A stretch of 64,000 bases of DNA, taken from assembly GCA_050953725.1 (NCBI GenBank), contig JBMNNB010000003.1:372001-436000 (forward strand), read 5' to 3'. The notes under the pieces were generated by a model. That model did no database searches and was not told where the DNA came from. It saw only the letters and a program-made list of their open reading frames with translations. A program made the translations under genes and the position numbers. Of this stretch, positions 15,400 to 23,386 are shown piece after piece. Each line of letters starts with the position of its first letter. Positions within the stretch are counted from its first letter, which is position 1. The stretch comes from DTU053 sp012520115 (GTDB taxonomy: Bacteria > Bacillota > Clostridia > Oscillospirales > Acutalibacteraceae).

Positions 15400-17136
15400 T
15401 TATTCGGTTATAGCCTTTATTCTGTATACCTTTACGCTGTGTTTCGGGAGCTCGGCGGAGATTTTGTCCTGACTTGTGAAAATCTGTTCTGCCCAGATGT
15501 CCTTTACCTCATACTCCTTTGCCTTCGGCAGGTCGATGAAGCCTAAGGAGGTCAGCTCAGTTATAGAGACTTCCGCCTTTGAGGTCATCTCGCCCTTATT
15601 AAACAGGCAGACGGCCAGTTCCTTGTTCTCAAGGGGCTTGACAAGGATGTCCACAAGGGAAACGGTGGTCTTGATTCTTCTGCCCTGAATGCCACGCTTG
15701 TCCTGGTCAATGGCAATCATGTCACGGTTGGTGACTATCTTGTAGGTCTTGTTTTCGGTGTCAACGGTGCCGTCCTCCTTTAAGAAGGTTCTGACGTCGT
15801 TGCCGAGAATCAGCGGGGCGGCCATCATGCACCAGAGGCTGAAGTGCGCCATGTTCTCGTCGTCAGTCAGGTTGCCGTTGCCGACCTCAAGCATATCCGG
15901 GTCGTTCCAGTTGCCCACGCCCGCATACTTATAGAGCCTTACATTAAACTCGTAAATTGCAAGGATAGAAGCCCAGAAGGCCTTGATGTCCATTGTGGTT
16001 CTCCACAGGTTGCCTGCTCCTGCGCCCCACTTCCACGGGCGGTTTACGCCCCACTCGCAGATAGAGTAGACAATCGGCTTCTCCGGCTGTCCGGTCTTTT
16101 CGGCGTATTCCCTTGTAGCACGCTTGAGCTGCTTGCCCATATTGGTGTACTGGATGACCGCACTGTCAAACCTTGAAGCTACGGGGTTGAAAATCTTAAT
16201 GCTGTTTTCGCCCTTGTTAAGGCGAATCTTTATCTGATGTCTGCCCTCATGGGTAAAGCCCTTGGTTGAGGGGATATAGGTCTCATAGCTGTCTTTTTCG
16301 TTGACTAAAATCTGGGCGTACTTATTGTAAAGTCCCGCTTTTCTCAGTCCCAAGGTGAGGATGTACTCGCCGTCCTCATCCACACTTACGTTGTCAAAGA
16401 TAAGTGCGCCTTCGTTAGCGGAAAGGCCTGTGACATACTTGCCTGTTTCGAGCTTGCTGTCCTCCATTACCTTTGCCTTGCCGGTGAGTCTGCCGGTTTC
16501 CGCCTCGATAATCAGGAAGTCGCTCTCACCCTGTCGGCTTAAATAGATTTTATCTATTTCCGGTGCGTTTGTGGGGATGGCCTTATTGTGGCAGAAGTCA
16601 TACTTAAAGTACTCTATGCCCCACTCGGCGAAGGTGTCTGCGTCGATTGCCTCGTTATAAAGGCTGGCGGGCAGGTCCTCGCAGGTGAGAGTGCCGTTTG
16701 AGGAGTAAATACCGAGCTTCAGTCCCAGAGCATTGACCTTTTCTGCAAGGCTCTTGATGCCTGACGGGAAGGTTGCAAGGTCGGCCTGGAGTTTGCCGTC
16801 CTTATCTCTTGAGGAGGACTGCCAGCAGTCGTCAATGTTTACATAGATGTAGCCGGCGTCTTTAAGACCGGTCTTGTCCATGGCCTCAGCTATTTCATAA
16901 ATCAGGTTTTCGTTTATCCTGTGCCTGAACAGATTCCAGCTTGACCAGCCCATGGGGGGAGTGAGTGCCACGCCGTTTTCAAATCTGCCCTCGTTCTTGT
17001 AGGTGATGCGTGTTGCGTTCAGCGCCTTTTTGACAATACAGATGGGGCAGATATTCTGCTGCTTCATAACGGCACCTGCCGCAACGGTCAGTCCTGCAAC
17101 GGGTATGGCTACTTTAAGCTTTTTTTTGAGGCTCAT
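15400..17136 (-). CDS. GH27 alpha-galactosidase with a module inserted in the barrel
   Basis: About 578 residues. It begins with a basic, hydrophobic anchor (LKVAIPVAGLTVAAGAVM) followed by an unusual CPIC. The GH27 barrel starts near residue 59 (LTPPMGWSSWN) with DCW in strand 2 and the nucleophile Asp in EYFKYDFCHNK (~residue 180). A segment of roughly 130 residues (~205-330; FLIIEAETGRLTGKAKVMED to FDSAVIQYTNMG) then interrupts the barrel and looks like a CBM35/CBM6-type beta-sandwich. The barrel resumes with VYSICEWGVNRPWKW and NWNDPDMLEVGNG (acid/base Asp), and ends in a beta domain. Predicted to release alpha-linked galactose at the cell surface. The ATG at 17136 is preferred over a GTG at 17145 for ribosome-site spacing. 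Confidence 0.85.
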   Translation of the reverse strand: MSLKKKLKVAIPVAGLTVAAGAVMKQQNICPICIVKKALNATRITYKNEGRFENGVALTPPMGWSSWNLFRHRINENLIYEIAEAMDKTGLKDAGYIYVNIDDCWQSSSRDKDGKLQADLATFPSGIKSLAEKVNALGLKLGIYSSNGTLTCEDLPASLYNEAIDADTFAEWGIEYFKYDFCHNKAIPTNAPEIDKIYLSRQGESDFLIIEAETGRLTGKAKVMEDSKLETGKYVTGLSANEGALIFDNVSVDEDGEYILTLGLRKAGLYNKYAQILVNEKDSYETYIPSTKGFTHEGRHQIKIRLNKGENSIKIFNPVASRFDSAVIQYTNMGKQLKRATREYAEKTGQPEKPIVYSICEWGVNRPWKWGAGAGNLWRTTMDIKAFWASILAIYEFNVRLYKYAGVGNWNDPDMLEVGNGNLTDDENMAHFSLWCMMAAPLILGNDVRTFLKEDGTVDTENKTYKIVTNRDMIAIDQDKRGIQGRRIKTTVSLVDILVKPLENKELAVCLFNKGEMTSKAEVSITELTSLGFIDLPKAKEYEVKDIWAEQIFTSQDKISAELPKHSVKVYRIKAITE

Positions 17137-17159
17137 AAGAAACACAACCTTTCTTCTTT

Positions 17160-17999
17160 TTAGTCTTCAATCGCAGGGGGGAAATTAAAGGTTTTTAACA
17201 GCCATCTGACTGAAAGATTTAACCAGCCTTCTACATCACTGTTTATGGAGGCCTGACGCTTGCCGGTGACATAGTTTGCAAGGGAGAGGCCGTGAGAGCC
17301 GCTTCTGTAAACGTGGATTTCAAAGGGTCTGTTATGCTCCGTCATTGCCCTTGCGTAGTTCAGTGCGCCGATTACGGGTACTGCGCCGTCGTCTGCGGTG
17401 TGGAAGATGAAGGTGGGCGGGGTATGCTCGCCTACATTTTTCTCACAGGAGACGATTTCACGAAGTCTTTCACGGTCTGCTTCGGGCGTGTCCTTTAACA
17501 GATTGTTGATTGAGCCGTTGTGGGTCGGCTCATAGCCGCTGATTACGGGATAGCCGAGTATAGCGGCGTTCGGCTGATTTTCGCCGTTTTCGCAGCCTGC
17601 CAGTTTTGCTATTTCCTCATTGTTCCACTGTGTGGCAAGCCATGCGGCAAGGTGACCGCCGGCGGAAAAGCCGCAGACGGCAATTTTGTCCTTGTCGGTG
17701 TGCAGCATTTCCGCATTGTCCCTGATGTACTTAACGGCCTTTGATGCGTCCACAAGGGGGTTCGGATAGGAGGAATGGGGGTTGATGGAATACCTCAACA
17801 CCGCTGCGTTAAAGCCTGCGGCATTATAAGAGAGGGCGATGGGTTCCGCCTCTCTGTCGGAGCAGAAGCCGTAGCCGCCGCCGGGGAATACGAGCACAAG
17901 GGGACGAAGATGCTGATGCAGTTCAGGGCTTCTGTGGGGAATGTAGATTGTAAGGTTTACTCTGCCGTCGTCTGTAAAATTGTGTTTGATTATATCCAT
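17160..17999 (-). CDS. Alpha/beta hydrolase, acetyl-esterase (BD-FAE) type
   Basis: 279 residues, no signal peptide, so cytoplasmic. Motifs: VLVFPGGGYGFCSDREAEP (oxyanion HGGG-like loop), the nucleophile elbow VCGFSAGGHLAAW (GxSxG), and late HTADDGAVPV (Asp) and RSGSHGLSL (His). This pattern is that of bacterial acetylxylan esterases and carboxylesterases that deacetylate oligosaccharides. It sits 23 bases upstream of the alpha-galactosidase start on the same strand, with no terminator between, so the two probably act together on a decorated galactose-containing glycan. Substrate is inferred. Confidence 0.85.
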   Translation of the reverse strand: MDIIKHNFTDDGRVNLTIYIPHRSPELHQHLRPLVLVFPGGGYGFCSDREAEPIALSYNAAGFNAAVLRYSINPHSSYPNPLVDASKAVKYIRDNAEMLHTDKDKIAVCGFSAGGHLAAWLATQWNNEEIAKLAGCENGENQPNAAILGYPVISGYEPTHNGSINNLLKDTPEADRERLREIVSCEKNVGEHTPPTFIFHTADDGAVPVIGALNYARAMTEHNRPFEIHVYRSGSHGLSLANYVTGKRQASINSDVEGWLNLSVRWLLKTFNFPPAIED

Positions 18000-18085
18000 G
18001 CTGCCACCTTTTTAGTTATAAGTCTGAATTGAATCTATTATACCCTTTACTTCCAGTAATTTCAATATTTGAGGGAAAAACAAAA

Positions 18086-18107
18086 ACCACAGCCTTGCGG
18101 CTGTGGT
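18086..18107 (-). terminator. Terminator after jag
   Basis: ACCACAGCC and GGCTGTGGT form a 9-pair stem around TTGC; on the minus strand it is followed by TTTTTGTTTTTC. It closes the rpmH-jag operon. Confidence 0.9.
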
Positions 18108-18122
18108 ATTGCTGTCTTGTGC

Positions 18123-19133
18123 TTAAATGTCTGCTTCTTTTTTGATTTCGATTTTGCCGTATCTTGCGGCATTTGTGACGTCAACCTTCTTCTGTGCTTT
18201 CTGCTCCTCTGTATTGTTCGCTGCGGGAGCGGGGGCTGTGCTGCGGCTCTGGTTACGGTCGTTTGAAGGAGGACGCTTGCCGCCCTTCTTGCCGCCCTTG
18301 TTGTACCTTTGGTTCGGTCTGCCGCCGCCTGCGGGTCTTGCGCCCTCGGCTAAGGAGATTACTACCCTGCGGCTTTCATCCTGACCGATTGAGCGGGAGT
18401 CGACGCCGTCAATCGCCTGAATGGCTGTGTGGACTATTCTTCTCTCATAGGGGTTCATGGGCTCTAAAGTGACGCTTCTGCCGCTCCTGAGTACCTGCTT
18501 TGCGGTACGTCCGGCTAAGGCCGAAAGGCTGTCTGCCCTTCTCTTTCTGTAATCGCCCACATTGACGGATACTCTCTTGTGCTCGTCGCCGTTCTTGTTG
18601 GCATAGAGCCTGATGAGGTACTGGATTGCGTCGATGGTTTCGCCTCGTCTGCCTATCAATGCGCCGTAATCGTCGCACTCGATATTGTAGACGTACTCGA
18701 CGCCGTTGTCGCTGATCGTGATTTTTACATCAGAGAGTCCCATGCCCTCTACTATATCGGTAAGGTACTTCAGAACCTTATCTTCGTCTGTGCTTACTGT
18801 TTTGGTTTCGGGTTTTACTTCTGCTTCCTTTTCGACCTTTTTGGCCGACTTGTCTTTGAATAAGGCCTTAAAGCCTTTTGCTTCTGTTTCGGGTTCTTCG
18901 GCTGCTTTTGCCTTGACTTCTGCCTTGACTTGAGTCTTTGGCTCTTCATCCGGTACTTCGTAATAAGCCCTTACCCTTGCCGGGGAGCCTCCGAAAATGC
19001 CGAAGGTCTTTTTCTGAGGCATTTCAAGCACTTCATGCTGTATATCGGTTCCTTCGGGAGCTGAAAGAAGCCTTTGTGCTTCCTCAATGGCGGCCTGAAT
19101 GGTCGAACCGGTCCCGATTGCTTCCTTAATCAA
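18123..19133 (-). CDS. jag: RNA-binding protein Jag/KhpB (SpoIIIJ-associated)
   Basis: 336 residues in three parts: the Jag-N domain (KEAIGTGSTIQAAIEEAQRLL and VLEMPQKKTFGIFGGSPARVRAYYE), an acidic/basic linker of ~80 residues rich in KAEEPETEAK, and KH plus R3H domains (GRRGETIDAIQYLIRLYANK, VNVGDYRKRRADSLSALAGR, MNPYERRIVHTAIQAID, GQDESRRVVI). The family binds RNA and, with KhpA, affects cell division and elongation in Firmicutes. A Gly/Asn/Lys-rich tail follows. The start is a TTG at 19133 with a GGCGGTGA site. It follows yidC on the same strand, the classical partner gene. Confidence 0.95.
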   Translation of the reverse strand: MIKEAIGTGSTIQAAIEEAQRLLSAPEGTDIQHEVLEMPQKKTFGIFGGSPARVRAYYEVPDEEPKTQVKAEVKAKAAEEPETEAKGFKALFKDKSAKKVEKEAEVKPETKTVSTDEDKVLKYLTDIVEGMGLSDVKITISDNGVEYVYNIECDDYGALIGRRGETIDAIQYLIRLYANKNGDEHKRVSVNVGDYRKRRADSLSALAGRTAKQVLRSGRSVTLEPMNPYERRIVHTAIQAIDGVDSRSIGQDESRRVVISLAEGARPAGGGRPNQRYNKGGKKGGKRPPSNDRNQSRSTAPAPAANNTEEQKAQKKVDVTNAARYGKIEIKKEADI

Positions 19134-19236
19134 ATAATTTCACCGCCTGTTTTCATTTAATTCGACACTGTTTTCACTTTTACTTCGGGCGAAATACAAT
19201 ATATTCCGATTATTATTAATAACAAAACTTATAAAA

Positions 19237-20214
19237 TTATTCGCCCTGCTTTTCTCTTAAAGCCTTCAGGTGCTTAATATTGTTCTCTCTCGAACGGCGC
19301 TGTACCGTTTCATCCACAAGAATCGACGAAACGAGCTTGTGGGGGTTGTGGGTATAGCTTAAAATCACCTGCTGAATGAACTGGAGTATGTTTGAGATAA
19401 TCCAGTATACACCAACGCCTGCCGGGAATAAAAAGGTAAAATATACGGACATAGCGACCGGCATAAGAGCCATGCAGCCCGATGAGGCAGGGTTTGCCAT
19501 GGCGGGGTTGGTCTTTCTCTGCTTGATAAGCATGAATAGGGTTGACATAACCGAGGTTACGCCTGCAAGAATGGGGATAAGCCACAGCACATTGAATACG
19601 CTGAACTTCGGCGCATCCGCAAGGTAGATGCCCATAAAGCGGAAGCCGTTGTTAAACTTCTGAATGCTCTCGATTAATTCGGGGGTCAGAACCTCGCCGG
19701 CGCCGTTCTGAAGCAGCAAGTCAAAGTTCTCAAGAATCTTAATCTCAATCTGTCTGCCTGTTGCCGCCTTATCGAGTCCCAAAGAGGTGATGCCGTAGGC
19801 GATTTCGGAAAGCTTGGCGATAACCGCTTCGGATATTCTCAGAACGCTTGAAAGAGGGGTATATACGACTCCGTACAGACCCATCATGATAGGCAGCGAA
19901 ATAAGAGCCGGAGCGCAGCCCGAAGTCATGGCAGAATAGCCCTCTCTCTGATAAAGGGCCTGTGTTTCCTCCTGAATCTTCCTGTTGTCGCCCGCATACT
20001 TTTCCTTTATCTTGTTGACCTTGTTCTGAAGGCGCAACTGCTTGGCCGCTCCCTTTTGCTGCTTTATTGCCGTGGGCAACAAAATAACCTTAAAGATAAC
20101 GGTCAGTATTACAAGGGAAAGTACATAATTGTCGGTAAATGAATAGAGGAAGGCGAGGATCCATCCGAATGGGGCGGCAAAAATGTCGCCTATTCCTGCC
20201 AGAAAATTATTCAT
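19237..20214 (-). CDS. yidC: Membrane protein insertase YidC (SpoIIIJ/Oxa1 type)
   Basis: Inserts and folds membrane proteins, alone or with Sec. 325 residues, five membrane segments, no large periplasmic domain, as in Gram-positive YidC1. Core motifs: LPTAIKQQKGAAKQLRLQNKVNKI, the hydrophilic hairpin KYAGDNRKIQEETQALYQREGYS, and late MSVYFTFLFPAGVGVYWIISNILQFIQQ. The ATG at 20214 overlaps the end of yidD by 8 bases, which argues for translational coupling. No N-terminal lipobox is seen. A ~50-residue insertion-like stretch (LDKAATGRQIEIKILENFDL and following) lies between the first two helices after the hairpin. Confidence 0.94.
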   Translation of the reverse strand: MNNFLAGIGDIFAAPFGWILAFLYSFTDNYVLSLVILTVIFKVILLPTAIKQQKGAAKQLRLQNKVNKIKEKYAGDNRKIQEETQALYQREGYSAMTSGCAPALISLPIMMGLYGVVYTPLSSVLRISEAVIAKLSEIAYGITSLGLDKAATGRQIEIKILENFDLLLQNGAGEVLTPELIESIQKFNNGFRFMGIYLADAPKFSVFNVLWLIPILAGVTSVMSTLFMLIKQRKTNPAMANPASSGCMALMPVAMSVYFTFLFPAGVGVYWIISNILQFIQQVILSYTHNPHKLVSSILVDETVQRRSRENNIKHLKALREKQGE

Positions 20215-20452
20215 TGCTGTCCTCCGTGTTTTTTCGTTTCTTTTGGGGAACAGGGTCACAGCCGCCGGGGAAAAGCGGATTGCATCTGAGTAACCTCAGT
20301 GTTGCGAGCAAACCACCCTTAAAAAGCCCGAACCGCTCGATAGCCTCTTTAGCATACTGCGAGCAGGTCGGGTAATACCTGCATCTTGGGGCAAAGTGCG
20401 GTGATATTCTCTTTTGATAAAACTCTATAAGAGAAAGCACTGCTTTTTTCAT
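20207..20452 (-). CDS. yidD: Membrane protein insertion efficiency factor YidD
   Basis: 81 residues. YidD signature: LIEFYQKRISPHFAPRCRYYPTCSQYAKEAIERFG, with the paired cysteines, followed by GLLATLRLLRCNPLFPGGCDPVP. The protein is membrane-associated through an N-terminal amphipathic helix and helps YidC-dependent insertion. The ATG at 20452 has a GGGAG site 5 bases upstream; an in-frame TTG at 20464 overlaps that site. Its stop overlaps the yidC start. Confidence 0.95.
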   Translation of the reverse strand: MKKAVLSLIEFYQKRISPHFAPRCRYYPTCSQYAKEAIERFGLFKGGLLATLRLLRCNPLFPGGCDPVPQKKRKNTEDSNE

Positions 20453-20483
20453 ATTTACTCCCAAAGGCTGTGAAGGCGGATAT

Positions 20484-20876
20484 TTACGTTTCCCCTTTGT
20501 CAGACTGAATTACCTGCTGCTTTGGCTCAGACAGCAAGACGCCCGCAGCCTTAAGCTGCTTTTCCATTGCCGCCTTTACCTCGTGACTCTTGAGGTAGGG
20601 CGTGAGCGCTCTTGCGACAAATACAAAATCGTAACCGACCTTTACTCTGCCCGAAAGCTCATTGAACGCAGCCCTGATAACCCGTCTTGACCTGTTTCGT
20701 TTTACTGCATTGCCGACCTTTTTGCTGGTTGTAATGCCGATTCTTGAGATGCTGCAACTGTTTTTTAAAACATAAGTGACAAGCGAAGAATTGCCAAAGC
20801 ATTTGCCTTTTGCGTAAATTCTCCGGAAGCCACTGTTAGTTTTCAGGGTTTCATAATTTTGCAAAACACTCACCAT
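20484..20876 (-). CDS. rnpA: Ribonuclease P protein component
   Basis: Protein subunit of RNase P, which matures tRNA 5' ends. 130 residues: GFRRIYAKGKCFGNSSLVTYVLKN, the RNR box GNAVKRNRSRRVIRAAF, and YDFVFVARALTPYLKSHEV. The ATG at 20876 lacks a clear ribosome site; TTG at 20864, preceded by GGTGAG, would give a start closer to the usual family N-terminus. It lies 12 bases after rpmH. The RNA subunit gene is not in the window. Confidence 0.94.
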   Translation of the reverse strand: MVSVLQNYETLKTNSGFRRIYAKGKCFGNSSLVTYVLKNSCSISRIGITTSKKVGNAVKRNRSRRVIRAAFNELSGRVKVGYDFVFVARALTPYLKSHEVKAAMEKQLKAAGVLLSEPKQQVIQSDKGET

Positions 20877-20888
20877 CAGTCAGCTGCA

Positions 20889-21023
20889 TTAAGCGCAGAG
20901 TACTTTCCTACCCTTTGCTCTGCGGCGAGCGAGAACCTTACGGCCGTTCCTGTCAGCCATTCTCTTACGGAAGCCGTGCTCCATCTTGCGATGCCTTTTC
21001 TTGGGCTGATATGTCCTTTTCAT
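20889..21023 (-). CDS. rpmH: Ribosomal protein L34
   Basis: 44 residues: MKRTYQPKKRHRKMEHGFRK and onward to KVLARRRAKGRKVLCA, essentially the canonical L34 sequence of the large subunit. The ATG is at 21023 with a GGAGGG site. It heads the rpmH-rnpA-yidD-yidC-jag operon. The end KVLCA is slightly unusual, the family more often ending in KLSA. Confidence 0.97.
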   Translation of the reverse strand: MKRTYQPKKRHRKMEHGFRKRMADRNGRKVLARRRAKGRKVLCA

Positions 21024-21130
21024 CAAAAACCCTCCTTTTCAGCCTTTAATGCGGCTCATTATTAAAGCCGAGGCTGCACTTAGCCTTCGGCACAAAAAAC
21101 CGGACCGTCAAAGCGGTTGTATAAAAATCC

Positions 21131-21152
21131 TTGCGTTTTAACCTAAAACGCA
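21131..21152 (-). promoter_or_regulatory. Hairpin in the rpmH leader
   Basis: TGCGTTTTA and TAAAACGCA form a 9-pair stem with a 3-base loop, inside the ~160-base untranslated leader of rpmH. On the minus strand it is followed by AAGGATTTTTA, so it could attenuate transcription. A second hairpin-forming stretch (GCCGAGGCT/AGCCTTCGGC, about 21067-21091) lies nearer the gene. Confidence 0.4.
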
Positions 21153-21180
21153 GGCTATTCCGGCAAGTATAGCAGAGAAC

Positions 21181-21210
21181 ATTATATAACAATTCTTAAA
21201 TTTATGTCAA
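21181..21210 (-). promoter_or_regulatory. Sigma-A promoter of the rpmH operon
   Basis: On the minus strand TTGACA (21210-21205), an 18-base spacer and TATAAT (21186-21181). Both hexamers are perfect. Confidence 0.85.
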
Positions 21211-21391
21211 CCTTTTTTTATTTTCAGAAGCACTATTAGTATTTACATATTTTACGGTAAATTATTATATATCAAAAGCATTAAGAAAGTTTAGGCATTT
21301 TTTGCAGCTTGTTGACGGAGAAGGCACGAAATGTTATGATTAAATTGCGTAAATATTATGGTTTTATTATTCCCTTGGGAGAACCTTGTCG

Positions 21392-22912
21392 ATGAACACT
21401 CTTTGCGCTACATATCTTCAAAATGAACAACCGAATAAAAGAGATTATCCGAAGCTGATTTGCCGCAAAGCGGCGGCAATTATTCTGATAACCTCTATTT
21501 TGTTTGCGCTCTTTTCCGGGGAGCTTGTCGCTTATGCGGCCTCCCCTGCCCTTTTATGGCCCGTGCCCGCATCCTCAAGGGTTACGGCAGGCTATGGCGA
21601 CGGCAGGAATCACAAGGCCATTGACATTGCCGCTCCGAACGGCACGCCGGTAATAGCCTCAGCCGACGGCATTGTGTCCCTTGTGGACAACAGCTGTACC
21701 CATAATGAGGGCAAGAATTATAACTGCTGCATTGCCATGGGCAAGTACATAAAAATAGAGCATACTAACAAAATCAACGGTAAGGTCGTTGTTTCAAGAT
21801 ACTCTCACCTCAGCTCCATAGGCAGCAATATCAAAAAGGGCGTCTATGTAAAGGCGGGGCAGATTATAGGCTATGTGGGCTCAACAGGCTATTCCACGGG
21901 CCCTCACCTTGATTTTAAGCTATACATAGGCGGCAGCGAGGTTGACCCGGGTCAGTATCTCGAAATACCCTATGACGTATATTACGGCGGCAGCACCTGG
22001 AGCCTCGGCGGCCCCTATGTGCAGTCCTTAAGAAACAGGATAAACCAGACTTCCGATTCAAAGCTCAAGGCTGCGGGCTATACCTATCCCATTTCGCTAA
22101 GGCCGGGTGTATCCTTTAAAATTGCCGGTGCAGTCAGCTCGAACTATAAGATTACGAGCCTTACGGCGGGCATCTACGGCACAGACGGCACCGCATACTT
22201 TACAAAATCCGCAAATCCGAACGCCAAGACATATAACCTCTCCGGTGTTGACGCCGCACTGACCTTCAATAAGCTGGCTCAGGGCACATATCTCTATCGT
22301 GTTTACGCAAGGGATGAATCCATGTCCACAGGCAGAATCGTCTTCGAGCATGTCTTCACCGTTTCAAGTGCCTCTACTCTTTCGGCTATGCCCGATTACT
22401 CTGTTCCGACGAATCTCCTGCCCCGTGAGGAATATGCACTTTCGGGAATCGTGGCATCCAACTACACTATAGAGGCGTATACTGCTCAGCTTATAAACTC
22501 CTCAAACAAGGTAATTTACGAGCAGACCGGATACCCGAAGTCCGACCGCTTCTATCTTGATGCTCTGGTGTCAAAGTTTAAGTTCGCCCCACTGCCCGAG
22601 GGCAAATACACCTTCAGGGTCGTTGCGTGGGACAGTAGCAGCAATAACGGCAAGACAGTTATAAACAGGACAATCACCATTTCGAGCAAGACCGCCATTG
22701 ACGGCGCAGTATATATTTCGGGACTTATCCGCATGGCGGGCAGAAAGATGAAGGCTGACGTGTCCGATGTAACGCCCGAGGGTCTTTCCTTCAACTATCA
22801 GTGGAAGCGTGACGGGGTGAACATTGCCGGCGCTACTAAGAATGAATACATCCCCACAGCGGCTGACGTGGGCAGGGCCATTACGGTGGTCATCACACCT
22901 AATGGACAGTAA
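21392..22912 (+). CDS. Secreted M23 (LytM-like) protein with Ig-like domains; frameshifted before its dockerin
   Basis: 506 residues to a premature stop. After a long N-terminus with a signal-anchor segment (AAAIILITSILFALFSGELVAYA), residues ~55-195 form an M23 domain: RVTAGYGDGRNHKAIDIAAPNGTPV, RYSHLSSIGSNIKKG, STGPHLDFKLY. The first zinc motif HKAID is intact, but the usual HxH is HLD, so activity is uncertain. Two beta-rich repeats follow (KIAGAVSSNYKITSLTAGIY and ALSGIVASNYTIEAYTAQLI, Ig-like), then an Ig-like segment (LSFNYQWKRDGVNIAGAT). The frame ends TPNGQ-stop at 22912, while homologous sequence continues in the next frame (22902-23372). The ATG at 21392 follows GGGAGA. Confidence 0.8.
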   Translation: MNTLCATYLQNEQPNKRDYPKLICRKAAAIILITSILFALFSGELVAYAASPALLWPVPASSRVTAGYGDGRNHKAIDIAAPNGTPVIASADGIVSLVDNSCTHNEGKNYNCCIAMGKYIKIEHTNKINGKVVVSRYSHLSSIGSNIKKGVYVKAGQIIGYVGSTGYSTGPHLDFKLYIGGSEVDPGQYLEIPYDVYYGGSTWSLGGPYVQSLRNRINQTSDSKLKAAGYTYPISLRPGVSFKIAGAVSSNYKITSLTAGIYGTDGTAYFTKSANPNAKTYNLSGVDAALTFNKLAQGTYLYRVYARDESMSTGRIVFEHVFTVSSASTLSAMPDYSVPTNLLPREEYALSGIVASNYTIEAYTAQLINSSNKVIYEQTGYPKSDRFYLDALVSKFKFAPLPEGKYTFRVVAWDSSSNNGKTVINRTITISSKTAIDGAVYISGLIRMAGRKMKADVSDVTPEGLSFNYQWKRDGVNIAGATKNEYIPTAADVGRAITVVITPNGQ

Positions 22913-23372
22913 GTATTACGGCTCGATTGAAAGCCCCGCAGTTTATCCGCTGCCCGCTCCCGTAGATATTATCCCCATAGGCGAGTACAGGGTCGACCTT
23001 ACAACCTTCACGGTCACTCCCGCACCGGCGGGTACGACTGTAAAGCAGCTGCTTGACGGCCTGATTACGGACTTTGTTTTCTCAGGTGTCTATAACGGCT
23101 CCTCAAAGCTGTCCTCCGGCGAAGTGCTTAAAACCGGCTATGTGCTGAAGGACTTTTTAGGGCTGTTCTCCTTCAAGGTGACTGTCAGGGGCGACCTGGA
23201 CGGCGACGGCAAGGTTACTGCCGCTGACGCAAGACTTGTATTAAGGAACGTGGCAAAGCTTGAGAATTTCAACAACGCCCAGAACAAGGCGGGGGATATG
23301 GATGCAAGCTATACTGTCACGGCTGCAGACGCAAGAACCATACTTAGAATTGCCGCAAACTTAGAAAGCTGA
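22902..23372 (+). pseudogene. Dockerin-like C-terminal part of the frameshifted M23 protein
   Basis: An open stretch in the +1 frame relative to the upstream gene, with no ribosome site of its own. It begins DSKYYGSIESPAVYPLPAPV and contains a beta-rich module (FTVTPAPAGTTVKQLLDGLI) and two dockerin-like repeats: GDLDGDGKVTAADARLVLRN and AGDMDASYTVTAADARTILR. Removing one base around 22904-22909 would join it to the upstream frame as one protein of about 660 residues. Either a real frameshift mutation, a programmed shift or a sequencing/assembly error. The same module-plus-dockerin end occurs in the gene at 44666-47878. Confidence 0.8.
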
Positions 23373-23386
23373 CGACGGAGGAAAGC

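Noticed and set aside
21024..21390. Replication origin beside rpmH
   Set aside because: No DnaA boxes, no dnaA, and the gap is explained by a promoter and leader hairpins.
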